Origin: Ferrimonas futtsuensis DSM 18154
GTDB taxonomy: Bacteria > Pseudomonadota > Gammaproteobacteria > Enterobacterales > Shewanellaceae
DNA: 64,000 nucleotides
Reading direction: 5' to 3'
NCBI RefSeq assembly: GCF_000422645.1
Contig: NZ_KE383896.1
Location: 5,461 to 69,460 of the forward strand
Shown here: piece after piece, positions 1-10,637 of the stretch
How positions within the stretch are numbered: position 1 is the stretch's first letter
Layout: each line of letters begins with the position of its first letter
Made by a program: the position numbers and the translations under genes
Notes under the pieces: model-generated
Seen by the model: the letters and a program-made list of their open reading frames with translations, nothing else
What the model was told of the DNA's origin: nothing
The model's database searches: none

Positions 1-1
1 T

Positions 2-52
2 GTCGCTGAGCTGGGCGCCCCCGTACCAGTCCAGCAGGGGGAGCCACACTAG
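2..52 (+). CDS. 3' end of an upstream gene (partial)
   Basis: An open frame enters from the left edge and stops at TAG (50-52). The readable tail is VAELGAPVPVQQGEPH. A good intrinsic terminator begins at the next base, as expected for the end of a plus-strand gene. I do not recognise the protein from 16 residues. The first 19 bases are repeated at 107-125, where the same frame would read VAELGA followed at once by a stop, so the native C terminus may once have ended there. Confidence 0.35.
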   Translation, partial: VAELGAPVPVQQGEPH

Positions 53-86
53 AAAGCCCAGTTCGCAAGAGCTGGGCTTTTCTTTT
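53..86 (+). terminator. intrinsic terminator
   Basis: A 9-bp perfect stem (AAAGCCCAG at 53-61, CTGGGCTTT at 72-80) is followed by TCTTTT. It directly follows the stop codon at 50-52 and would end the upstream transcript. Confidence 0.75.
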
Positions 87-125
87 GGTTGCCCCTTCGC
101 GCCAAATGTCGCTGAGCTGGGCGCC

Positions 126-396
126 TAACTGACTAATTCAATCTACTTGGCTGTCGATTCAGTGCAGATCTGCAAGCCCCCTGACTCCGTCAATATTTGC
201 CCTGCCTCCACAGCAGGCCTTAAAGAAACTTTTTCCTTTCTGTACACTCATACCCTCAACGATAAAACGACGATTAGTTCAGAGTGAGCCGACCAGCCTC
301 TCTCTCCTTCCTACCTTCTGCGCAATGCTCTCTGGAAGGGACATACTGATTTTTATACGATAGTAAACCTACAATTTATGTCGATGGACCCCTTCA
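126..396. other. intergenic region before the MoxR/Bat locus
   Basis: No gene is visible. It must hold the promoter of the Bat operon, but I see no convincing -35/-10 pair. The only structure noted is the short palindrome GCAGATCTGC near 162-171. Confidence 0.4.
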
Positions 397-1353
397 ATGC
401 TGCTGGAAAGATTTGAACAGGCGAAGATCTACCTGAACCAGATGGTGATCGGACAACAGGAACTGGTGAATGGACTGCTAATCGCCCTGATCGCAGATGG
501 CCACTTACTGGTGGAGGGACCTCCGGGCTTAGCAAAGACGCGCGCAGTTAAGGCGCTGGCAGACAGTATCGAGGGTGACTTCCACCGGGTACAGTTCACT
601 CCGGACCTGCTGCCTGCCGACCTCACCGGAACCGATATTTTCAGACAGGAAACGGGGCAGTTCGAGTTTCAGGCAGGCCCCCTGTTCCACAACCTGCTGC
701 TCGCCGATGAAATCAACCGTGCACCGGCCAAGGTACAATCGGCTCTGCTGGAGGCGATGGCTGAAAATCAGATTACCGTGGGTAAGACCAGCTACCCCCT
801 GCCTAAGTTGTTTCTGGTACTGGCCACACAAAACCCCATCGAGAATGAAGGCACCTACCCCTTACCCGAGGCCCAGTTGGATCGTTTCCTGCTGCACCTG
901 TCTCTGGATTACCCCGGTCCAGAAGTGGAACGGCAGATTCTGGCACTGAGCCGCCAGGAAGCCCTGGCCGAACCGCCTAAGCCTCCTCAACCTTTGACTC
1001 AGCAAGAGATCTTCAATGCACGTACCCAGGCATTAGAACTCTATCTGGCACCACAGTTGGAGGGTTACATGGTACAACTGATCGATGCCACCCGCTCACC
1101 ACAGAAATACGATGATGAGCTGGCCCGGTATCTGGAATGGGGGGTCAGCCCTCGCGCCACCATCTCTCTGGAGCGCTGTGCACGGGCCAGGGCTTGGCTC
1201 TCTGGCAGAGATTACGTCTCTCCGGAAGATATCCAGGCTGTGCTGCCCAACGTGCTGCGACACCGACTGCTTCTCAGCTACCAGGCTGAGGCAGAGGGCA
1301 TCACTCCGGACGCCATCATTGCTCGCATCATCAAACAGGTGGCTCTGGCCTGA
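397..1353 (+). CDS. MoxR-family AAA+ ATPase
   Basis: A 318-residue MoxR AAA+ ATPase, the usual length. Walker A is GPPGLAKT (41-48), Walker B LLLADE (100-105), sensor 1 ATQNP (143-147), followed by the GTYPLPEAQLDRF segment typical of MoxR. Such ATPases are thought to act as chaperones that load or remodel VWA-domain partners, and VWA proteins are encoded just downstream. It heads a tightly overlapping operon: its TGA overlaps the ATG of the DUF58 gene (TGATG at 1351-1355). The ribosome-binding site before 397 is weak, but no better in-frame start lies upstream. Family call is secure; the client process is unknown. Confidence 0.93.
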   Translation: MLLERFEQAKIYLNQMVIGQQELVNGLLIALIADGHLLVEGPPGLAKTRAVKALADSIEGDFHRVQFTPDLLPADLTGTDIFRQETGQFEFQAGPLFHNLLLADEINRAPAKVQSALLEAMAENQITVGKTSYPLPKLFLVLATQNPIENEGTYPLPEAQLDRFLLHLSLDYPGPEVERQILALSRQEALAEPPKPPQPLTQQEIFNARTQALELYLAPQLEGYMVQLIDATRSPQKYDDELARYLEWGVSPRATISLERCARARAWLSGRDYVSPEDIQAVLPNVLRHRLLLSYQAEAEGITPDAIIARIIKQVALA

Positions 1354-2273
1354 TGCACGCTCTTCCGATCCACGCCAATGGCGTTGACCTGACTCTGGAG
1401 GAGTTACTGGTTTACCGGGGCCCAGCCTCCCGCCACAACCCCTTCCTGGGCCTGCCCAGGACCGGGCAGCGATCGGGACAAAACCTCAGTGCCATCAAGG
1501 GCCGGGGAATGGAGTTTGATGAAGTTCGCCGCTATCAGAGTGGGGACGATGTGCGCACCATTGATTGGCGGGTAACCGCACGTACCGGTCATGCCCACAC
1601 CAAGCTGTTTCGTGAAGAGCGCGAACGCCCTGTGATGCTGTTTGTCGATCTGGGCCAGCGGCTTCACCTTGGCTCGGCCCTGCTATTGCAATCGGTCCAG
1701 GCCGCCCACCTGGCTGCCCTGGTGGGCTGGCAGAGCATCGCGGCCGGTGAACGACTGGGTGGCATCATCTGTTGTGAAACTGCCCATCGTGAGCATAAGC
1801 CCAGGGCAAGACGCCAGGGGATCGCCCCCTTGCTCGACTCTCTGGTCTCAATCCATGGAGAGACGGGTGCCGGCGATGAGGGCTATCTGAACCAGGGTAT
1901 CAAGCGGCTCCACCACTTGGCTCACCCAGGAGGGGTGATCCTGGTGATCTCCGACGGCACCGGGTTGACTCCGGCGCACCTGGATATTCTTGCGGATCTG
2001 GGCCGCCACAGCGACATCCGATTGTTTCAGGTAACCGACCCATTGGCGACCCGGCTGTCCGAACTGCCCAAACAGATCTCTGTGCCGGTATGGCATCGGG
2101 GCAGGCTGGCTCGCATGGACCACAAGGATCGTCAGCTGTGGCAGCAGCAGACGACGCAACAGCTGGATCAATTTGAACAAGGCTGTCGACAACGTGGATT
2201 GACGCTCTCCCGGGTAGAAGCCGCACAACCCCTGACTGAACAACTGGACAGCATATGGAAGCCAATCCATTAG
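1353..2273 (+). CDS. DUF58 domain protein (Bat locus)
   Basis: A 306-residue DUF58 protein. The family signature runs through GRGMEFDEVRRYQSGDDVR (50-68) and DWRVTART (71-78), then a VWA-like fold (RPVMLFVDLG near 92-101). DUF58 proteins almost always accompany MoxR and VWA proteins; their biochemical role is not known. The start overlaps the moxR stop by one base and the end overlaps the next gene by 19 bases, so co-translation is likely. No signal peptide or membrane segment is evident. Confidence 0.88.
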   Translation: MHALPIHANGVDLTLEELLVYRGPASRHNPFLGLPRTGQRSGQNLSAIKGRGMEFDEVRRYQSGDDVRTIDWRVTARTGHAHTKLFREERERPVMLFVDLGQRLHLGSALLLQSVQAAHLAALVGWQSIAAGERLGGIICCETAHREHKPRARRQGIAPLLDSLVSIHGETGAGDEGYLNQGIKRLHHLAHPGGVILVISDGTGLTPAHLDILADLGRHSDIRLFQVTDPLATRLSELPKQISVPVWHRGRLARMDHKDRQLWQQQTTQQLDQFEQGCRQRGLTLSRVEAAQPLTEQLDSIWKPIH

Positions 2274-2713
2274 CCAATCTCAATGACATCATCACCACGC
2301 CCCTGGCGGGTTACTGGCCACTGTCCACGGCGGCGACCCTGCTGGTTGCAGTTGGCATCTCAGCCCTGTGCGCTTTGCTGATTGTCGGCATAAGGCGGTG
2401 GCGGCGCCTGGCCCCGGTACGCGCTGCCCAATCTGAATTGCAGCAGCTGCCAGACCGGGTTGAAATCACCGACTTTAACGCCCTCATCAAACGCTGTGCG
2501 CTGGCTTACTATCCCAGGCGCGACATCGCTGCCCTTTCCGGCAAAGAGTGGGATCTGTGGTTATCCCACCACCAGAACCGGGAGCAGCAACTGTCCTGGC
2601 AAGGACTCTCTGCACGTCAATACAGTCCCGACAGCACAGTCAACAAAGAGGAGTACCTTCCGCTGATTCATCAAACCCTCTCCAGCCTCGGCAAAGGGAA
2701 GGTACCATGTTGA
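2255..2713 (+). CDS. DUF4381 membrane protein (Bat locus)
   Basis: A 152-residue protein with one membrane segment near residues 24-48 (STAATLLVAVGISALCALLI) followed by an arginine-rich stretch and a soluble tail with YYPRRDIAALSG and WDLWLS. This matches DUF4381, the small membrane component usually found between DUF58 and BatA genes. It overlaps both neighbours: the start lies inside the DUF58 gene and the stop overlaps the start of the VWA gene. Role inferred only from the conserved context. Confidence 0.82.
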   Translation: MEANPLANLNDIITTPLAGYWPLSTAATLLVAVGISALCALLIVGIRRWRRLAPVRAAQSELQQLPDRVEITDFNALIKRCALAYYPRRDIAALSGKEWDLWLSHHQNREQQLSWQGLSARQYSPDSTVNKEEYLPLIHQTLSSLGKGKVPC

Positions 2714-3679
2714 CCCTGGCCTGGCCGATCATGCTGATCGCCCTGCTGCTGCCCCTGCTGATCCCAGACAGAGGGAGAAAAGCGCAGCCTGCCACGGCCC
2801 TGAGACTGCCCGGCACACTTGCTGTCGGCGGTTCCACCCCACAACATTCACCCCATTCCATCGGCAAATGGCTGGCTCTCCTGGCCTGGATTCTGCTGGT
2901 TCTGGCCAGTGCCCGCCCCCAATGGCTGGGTGATCCGGTACCGCTTCAGAAGGAGGGGCGCGATCTGATGATCGCCGCAGACCTATCCGGCAGCATGCAG
3001 ATTGAAGATATGGAGTATCAAGGCAAGCTGGTTGACCGGTTTACCATGATGCAGCACCTGTTGGGTGACTTCATCCGCCGCCGGGACGGAGACAGGCTGG
3101 GGCTGATTCTCTTTGCGGACGGCGCCTACCTTCAGGCCCCACTGACCTTCGATCGCTACACGGTGAAGCGCTACCTGGATGAATCTGTTCTGGGCCTGGT
3201 GGGACAACAGACCGCCATCGGTGACGCCATCGCCCTGTCGGTCAAACGCTTTGCCGGGCTGGAGCAGAGCAACCGGGTTCTGCTGCTTCTCACCGATGGC
3301 AGCAACAACGCGGGTCAGTTCAATGTCGCTCAGGCCAGAGAGCTCGCTCGTCAGGCGGGCGTGCGTATCTACACCATAGGCATTGGTGCCGAGTCCATGA
3401 CCCGTTCTGGCTGGCTTGGGGTGCAGAGCCGCCAGGTCAACCCCAGCCGGGATCTCAACGAAGAGGTACTTCATGACCTGGCCGAAGCCACCGGCGGCCA
3501 GTACTTTAGAGCTCGCAGCGGTGATGAGATGGCACAGATCTATCAAACTCTGGACCAGCTGGAGCCGGTCAGCCGAGGAGAAGCCCTCTGGCGCCCTAGA
3601 ACCGAACTCTACCATTGGCCCCTGTCCACAGCCCTGGGGTTGCTGACACTGACTCTGCTGCTAAACAGGAGGCAGCGCC

Positions 3680-3687
<8 letters not shown>
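2707..3687 (+). CDS. VWA domain membrane protein, BatA type
   Basis: A 326-residue protein with an N-terminal hydrophobic segment (residues 1-20), a second around 54-70, a von Willebrand A domain and a C-terminal membrane helix ending in a short basic tail. The MIDAS motif DLSGS is at 92-96 and a DGSNNAG loop follows later, so metal-dependent adhesion is probably intact. A longer frame opens at 2548, but the ATG at 2707 has a strong ribosome-binding site (AAGGGAAGG) and starts with the expected membrane anchor. It overlaps the preceding stop as ATGTTGA. BatA homologues have been linked to oxygen tolerance and stress resistance; the mechanism is unclear. Confidence 0.87.
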
Positions 3688-5544
<1,857 letters not shown>

Positions 5545-5551
<7 letters not shown>

Positions 5552-7164
5552 CCCGACTCACCCTGTTGCTGGCCCTGCTGATGTCCCCCATGACCTGGGC
5601 CTACACCAGCCTGACCGCCAGCGTCGACAACAACACCGTCCGCCTGGGACACTCCTTTGTTCTGAATGTGTTGGCCGATGACGAGTTGTCTTCTAATGCC
5701 CTGGACACCACCCCTCTGCTTGAAGCGTTCAATGTGGTTCGCAATAACGTCAGTCGGTCCACCCAGATCATCAACTTCAATGCCCGTAAGGAAACCCGTT
5801 GGCAACTGCTGCTTATCCCCAAGCATACCGGCACCCTGTTGATCCCCTCCCTGGAAGCAGAAGGTCTCGCAACCCAGGCCATTACCCTGACCGTAGTGGA
5901 GGAAAGTGCCGAGGTCGCCCAAACGGCACCGGTCTTCCTTCGCGCCACTTTGGCTGACGAGGAGGTGTGGCTGGGCCAGCCGGTTGACTATCGGGTCAAG
6001 CTCTATCTGGCTGCAGAGCTGCAGCGCGGCAGCCTGTCCGAGCCCAAGTTGGATGGCGCTTCCGTTGTCCAGCTGGGTCAGGACAGCAACACCACGGAGA
6101 TGGTCGACGGGCGCAGATACCGGGTGATTGAACGCCACTACCTGATCACGCCTCAGCAGAGTGGGGAGTTTATGATCCAGGGCTCAGACTTCGGCGGTGA
6201 CATTCTTCGCGCCGGGCGCAGTAACGACCTGTTCAGCCGCTCACTGTCTACTCCTGTGCAGGTGGTTGGCCAGGCTCAACCCATCAAGGTTAAGGCGCCG
6301 CCCGCCTCCTTCAGTGGCCCCTGGCTGGTCGCGAACGCCGTGGCCCTGACGGAGCAGTGGAGTCCACAGCAATCTCAGGTGCGAGTGGGCGAGCCTCTGA
6401 CCCGCGTCATCACCCTTACCGCCGTTGGCGCCACCGAAGCCTCCCTTCCTACCCTCAGGCCTGACTACCCTCAGGGCCTGAAGAGCTACCCTGACAAGGA
6501 TCACCGCAGCGATCAGGTACGCAACAAGGAGGTGGTGGCCAAACTGGAGCAAAGCACTGCGCTGGTTGCCTCTCAGCCCGGTACCTATACCCTTCCGGAG
6601 CTGAAAATTGCCTGGTGGAACGCCAAATTAAACCGTCAGCAATGGGCCACACTCCCTGCTCGCACCCTCACAGTCTTCCCTGGCGAAAACCAACCCGCAC
6701 TGCCCCCTCCTGGGCAGGCCGAGGTGACTCCTCCCCAACCCAAGGCACAGAGCAACCCCTGGTTTTACAGTACCTGGGTACTGCTCCTGGCTCTTGTCGC
6801 GTCACTGTACTGGGGGTATCGCCGCTCCGGCGTGAACGTCGCCCCGCACCAAGTTCCGGCAGAGCCGGAGCAGCGGCCGCAGCCGGCCTCCGCCTTTGAG
6901 CGGGCAGTCAATGCCGGGGATCTCAACGCCGCCCTGCAGGCCCTGCCTAGCAGACTGAACGGCCTGCGAGGACACACCGAGGATTTGGCCCAGGTCCGCC
7001 GACAGTTTCCCGAGCTGACCCCGGAGTTGGACCAATTGATGCGCCAGACCTATGGGCCCCAGACCTCACCGACGGACCTGGGCGGGTTGGCCCGACAAGT
7101 CGCACTAATAAAACAAAAAAAGGAGAAAAACCAAGGAGAACTCCCCGATCTTAATCCCATGTGA
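5545..7164 (+). CDS. BatD family protein
   Basis: A 539-residue BatD-like protein. It begins with a signal peptide (cleavage after MSPMTWA), followed by tandem beta-rich domains typical of BatD, a membrane helix near 405-425 (FYSTWVLLLALVASLYWGY) and a cytoplasmic tail. The start is GTG at 5545, overlapping the previous stop and preceded by GAGGAG. It is the last gene of the Bat operon. Family call is good; BatD is thought to work in the envelope with BatA and BatB, without a defined activity. Confidence 0.86.
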
Positions 7165-7235
7165 CTGAAAAACCGATACACTCATAGAAGCCTCGAGTAT
7201 CACATGGCGATGTCGCCCGGGACTGGCAACAAAAA

Positions 7236-7802
7236 ATGTTGAAACTATTACGAAAGAAAAAACAGGCTTCACCGGTCTTAGATGACATGGTGAGTAAACA
7301 ACGGCGTTACGAAAGCTTGGTAAGGGCTTTGAACACAGAGATATACCGCTATGCCTACTGGCTGTGTGGTAACCCCAGCGTGGCGGAAGATCTGGTTCAG
7401 GAGACCTTTCTCAGGGCCTGGAAAGCCTTGGATTCCCTTAAGGATGACAAGGCAGCGAAGGCGTGGCTGATCACCATCCTGAGGCGGGAAAATGCCCGTC
7501 GGTTCGAACGAAAGCAGTTTGACCTGACAGACATCGATGACCATCAGGTGGCGGATAACCACTCCCTCTCGAACGAGCAGGCGGTTGACAACGCACTGTT
7601 GCGCAAGCACATCGCGTCTCTGGCCCAGGAGTATCGTGAACCGCTGGTGCTGCAGGTACTGCATGGATTCAACGGCGACGAGATCGCCGAGATCATGGGA
7701 TTAAACAGAAACACAGTGATGACCCGTTTATTCAGAGCCCGTAATCAGCTTCGTGACAGACTCGAAGATAAGCCTCAATCTCGGGAGTTGAACAATGGAT
7801 GA
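7236..7802 (+). CDS. ECF-type sigma-70 factor
   Basis: A 188-residue sigma factor. Region 2 is visible as RYAYWLCGNPSVAEDLVQET (about 38-57) and region 4 as a helix-turn-helix around 130-180 (GDEIAEIMGLNRNTVMTRLF). It lacks sigma region 3, as ECF sigmas do. The start at 7236 has no good ribosome-binding site; ATG at 7290 (MVSKQRRYES) is an alternative, but the longer N terminus looks protein-like. The stop overlaps the next gene (ATGGATGA), which encodes the probable anti-sigma factor. The target regulon is unknown. Confidence 0.9.
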   Translation: MLKLLRKKKQASPVLDDMVSKQRRYESLVRALNTEIYRYAYWLCGNPSVAEDLVQETFLRAWKALDSLKDDKAAKAWLITILRRENARRFERKQFDLTDIDDHQVADNHSLSNEQAVDNALLRKHIASLAQEYREPLVLQVLHGFNGDEIAEIMGLNRNTVMTRLFRARNQLRDRLEDKPQSRELNNG

Positions 7803-8493
7803 ACTAGAGTTCCGCCGACGAGCCTACGCCGATCCTCAGGATCAGGACACGGCCTTCCTTGATGCCCTGAATGAAGAGGAGGGGCGCAAAGGCTTCGTTG
7901 ATGAGCTTCAGGCTCTCGACGAGCAGCTTAACAGCGCCCTGAAGATCGCCCCACCGGAAGATCTCGCCAATCGCATTTTGCTGCAGCAGAACCTGAATCA
8001 GTTTCAGCAGCAACGCAAGCGACAGAGGTTCCACCTGGCGGCTGCGGCCTCCGTTGCCTTTGTCATCGGCCTGTCCCTGACCCTGATCCGTCAACCTGCG
8101 ACTCTCGGAGACCACGCATTGGCACACGTTGCTCATGAGGCGGGCTTTGCCGACCGTATCGATGAGAAAGTCAGCCTGGCGGCGCTGAACACCAAACTGG
8201 CCAGTTTTGGCGGAAAAATGGACGATCCTCAGGGGCACATCTACTACGCCAACTACTGCGACTTTGACGGTGTACGGAGCCTGCACATGGTGATGGACAC
8301 TCCCGAAGGTAAGATGACCGTGTTCTTCGTCCCCAAAGAGCAGAACAAAGAGATGTCTCCAGCCTTCAGCAACGACAAGTATGAGGGTGCCGCCTTTGAT
8401 ATGGGCTCCTTCCAGGTCGCGATCGTCGGAGGTAAGAATCAGCAGTTGATTCCGGCGGTGAACCTGCTGAAGAACACCGTACACAGCATCTGA
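7795..8493 (+). CDS. DUF3379 protein, probable anti-sigma factor
   Basis: A 232-residue protein with an N-terminal cytoplasmic part of about 78 residues, one membrane helix (79-98) and a periplasmic C-terminal domain. It corresponds to DUF3379, found in Shewanella-type genomes immediately after an ECF sigma gene. The four-base-scale overlap with the sigma gene and the single-pass topology are typical of anti-sigma factors, so that role is inferred. No zinc-binding HxxxCxxC motif is present, so this is not a ZAS-type anti-sigma factor. Confidence 0.8.
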   Translation: MDELEFRRRAYADPQDQDTAFLDALNEEEGRKGFVDELQALDEQLNSALKIAPPEDLANRILLQQNLNQFQQQRKRQRFHLAAAASVAFVIGLSLTLIRQPATLGDHALAHVAHEAGFADRIDEKVSLAALNTKLASFGGKMDDPQGHIYYANYCDFDGVRSLHMVMDTPEGKMTVFFVPKEQNKEMSPAFSNDKYEGAAFDMGSFQVAIVGGKNQQLIPAVNLLKNTVHSI

Positions 8494-8853
8494 GCCGTCA
8501 AACACCCAGGCCGTTTTTGCGGCGGCCTGCCCCTTTCCCAATCTGCATAAACAGTCACAACAACCACTCAGACACAGCAACATCCGCCAGAAAAACACAA
8601 CCCGCCAACAGCTTTTGCCAACCTTTTAACCTTTGTGCCACACTTCATTCTGTATACAAAGCAGTATTCGTGACACTGGTCACGCTACCCACTCTTTGTT
8701 AGCATGAAAATAACTCTGGATATTTCATTCAGATCAGCTGCTTAATTATCAGCCGCTCTCCGGCCAGCTCATCCCCTGATGATGCCCGGACTCCTTTCCC
8801 CACAGCATCCCTGGCGGGGCCTGACAGACAAACAACCCGAATGAACTGAAACG
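8494..8853. other. intergenic region before putP
   Basis: Holds a 7-bp stem hairpin (CAGGCCG 8507-8513, CGGCCTG 8523-8529) just after the DUF3379 stop, possibly a weak terminator without a T-run, then a CRP-type palindrome at 8670-8683 and AT-rich putP promoter sequence. No convincing gene. Confidence 0.5.
8670..8683. promoter_or_regulatory. CRP-like site upstream of putP
   Basis: GTGACACTGGTCAC fits the GTGA-N6-TCAC core of the CRP consensus, is a perfect 14-bp palindrome apart from the central bases, and extends one more pair (C...G). It lies about 170 bp before the putP start. Confidence 0.55.
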
Positions 8854-10293
8854 ATGATCTCGACCCCTGCATTAATTACCTTCTTCGGTTACCTGATCCT
8901 GCTTCTGGTGATCGGAACCCTGGCGTATCGTGCCACCAGCACCTCCAGCGACTACATCCTTGGAGGGCGGAAGATGGGGCCCGCCGTCACGGCTCTCAGC
9001 GTTGGCGCATCCGACATGTCGGGCTGGCTGCTGCTGGGCCTGCCTGGTTCGGTCTACCTGTCTGGCCTCGGGGAGATGTGGATAGGCATAGGCCTGGTGG
9101 TCGGTGCCTGGCTCAACTGGCTGATCGTCGCCAAGCGGCTGCGCATCTACACCTTCTTTACCGACGACGCCCTGACCATGCCAGACTTCTTGGAGAAACG
9201 CTTCCATGATACTGGCTTGCTTAGGCTGGTGGCCGCCAGCATCACTCTGCTGTTCTTTGTTTTCTACACCTCCTCCGGCATGGTTGGCGGCGCCATACTG
9301 TTCGAAAAGGTGTTTGGCCTCGATTACACCACCGCCCTGATGATCGGCAGTGCCATCATCGTCTCCTACACCTTCGTCGGCGGCTTCTTTGCCGTCAGCT
9401 GGACAGATTTCCTTCAGGGATTACTGATGCTGTTTGCCCTGCTGCTGGTGCCCGCCATGGTGTTCGGTGCCCACGAGGTCACTCTGGAGACGCTGCCCCC
9501 CAGCATGACCCAGGTTGTGTCTGACAACACCACAGCCATAGGCATGCTCTCCCTGCTTGCCTGGGGTCTGGGCTACTTTGGTCAACCCCATATTCTTAGC
9601 CGCTTTATGGCCATCGGTGACGTCAAGCACCTGCCGCTCTCCCGCCGTATCGCCATGGGCTGGATGCTGCTCTCTCTGTTTGGTGCCCTGGCAACCGGTC
9701 TGGCTGGCGCAGCCTTTTTCCATGGCAAGCCCCTCCCCAATGCAGAGACCGTGTTTATCGAGCTAAGCCGGGTGCTGTTTAACCCCTGGATGGCCGGCAT
9801 CCTGATTGCAGCGATTCTATCGGCCATCATGAGCACCATCGATTCCCAGCTGCTGGTGTGTTCTTCAGTAGTCACTGAAGATTTCTATAAGAAATGGCTC
9901 AGACCCGAGGCCAGCGAAAGAGAGAAGGTCACGGTGGGCCGTCTCACTGTGCTCAGCGTTGCTGTCATCGCCACCCTGATTGCTCTCAACCCGGAGAGCA
10001 CAGTGCTTGAGCTGGTCAGTTATGCCTGGGCAGGCTTTGGAGCCTCCTTCGGCCCAGTGATTCTTCTGGCTCTCTACTGGAAGGGGTACAGCCGCTTTGG
10101 GGCCATTACCACCATCCTGGTTGGGGCGGCCACTGTGGTTCTCTGGAAACAGGCACAAGGAGGTATTTTCGAGCTCTACGAAATACTCCCGGGGTTCCTG
10201 TTCGCCTCCCTGGCCGGTGTACTGGTCAGCCTGCTGTTACCTGCCGATAACAAAACTGTCGCTCTGCACGACTCATTTGAGCAAAAACTCTAG
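8854..10293 (+). CDS. putP: sodium/proline symporter PutP
   Basis: A 479-residue inner-membrane symporter of the sodium:solute family. The N terminus follows E. coli PutP closely (DYILGGRKMGP, ALSVGASDMSGWLLLGLPG), with the Na+-site residues equivalent to Asp55 and Ser57 present as D54 and S56. It has about 13 hydrophobic helices and normal length. It would import proline with Na+. It is a single gene: a hairpin terminator follows, and a CRP-like site lies upstream, suggesting carbon-status control. No putA is nearby. The ribosome-binding site is poor. Confidence 0.95.
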   Translation: MISTPALITFFGYLILLLVIGTLAYRATSTSSDYILGGRKMGPAVTALSVGASDMSGWLLLGLPGSVYLSGLGEMWIGIGLVVGAWLNWLIVAKRLRIYTFFTDDALTMPDFLEKRFHDTGLLRLVAASITLLFFVFYTSSGMVGGAILFEKVFGLDYTTALMIGSAIIVSYTFVGGFFAVSWTDFLQGLLMLFALLLVPAMVFGAHEVTLETLPPSMTQVVSDNTTAIGMLSLLAWGLGYFGQPHILSRFMAIGDVKHLPLSRRIAMGWMLLSLFGALATGLAGAAFFHGKPLPNAETVFIELSRVLFNPWMAGILIAAILSAIMSTIDSQLLVCSSVVTEDFYKKWLRPEASEREKVTVGRLTVLSVAVIATLIALNPESTVLELVSYAWAGFGASFGPVILLALYWKGYSRFGAITTILVGAATVVLWKQAQGGIFELYEILPGFLFASLAGVLVSLLLPADNKTVALHDSFEQKL

Positions 10294-10303
10294 CCTTTCT
10301 CAT

Positions 10304-10330
10304 TGCGGGGAGCCACCTCCCCGCACATTT
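10304..10330 (+). terminator. terminator after putP
   Basis: A 9-bp stem (TGCGGGGAG 10304-10312, CTCCCCGCA 10317-10325) with a four-base loop, followed by a short pyrimidine-rich run. Confidence 0.6.
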
Positions 10331-10637
10331 CTCCAGTTCCCCACCCTCAATTAGAGTTTTTGCCCTGAACTCCCCACAACTAGGGTCTTTACTCTAAACA
10401 AAGTTCCGAATAAACAACCCTTTAACAGAATGTCATTTCGCTTCACATTCGCTGATTTTCATGGCAAATTTGCCTCAAATACCGTGGTGGTCGGAGCTCC
10501 AATGAGGATGGTAACCCTCTACAATGGCCACCGACGACACAACCGGCATCTGAAGCGAAAATGCTTCTAACGTCGGCAATAATGACGAAAAAATGGCCAA
10601 CAAGGCCGATAACAAGACCCCATATCCAGAGAGAGTT
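10331..10637. other. intergenic region before fadL
   Basis: Contains an imperfect dyad at 10351-10397 (TTAGAGT-N5-CCCT mirrored by AGGG-N5-ACTCTAA). I see no FadR- or PsrA-type palindrome. No separate gene is supported; a frame that opens at 10593 is only an upstream extension of fadL. Confidence 0.4.

Larger units (their letters stand above)
1..125. repeat. 19-bp direct repeat (1-19 and 107-125)
   Basis: TGTCGCTGAGCTGGGCGCC occurs at 1-19 and exactly at 107-125, 106 bp apart, with the terminator between the copies. The left copy may extend beyond the window. The origin is unknown: a small tandem duplication or an insertion footprint are both possible. Confidence 0.8.

Noticed and set aside
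8517-8702. 61-codon frame between the DUF3379 gene and putP
   Set aside because: No ribosome-binding site, unusual composition, and it overlaps the CRP-like site.
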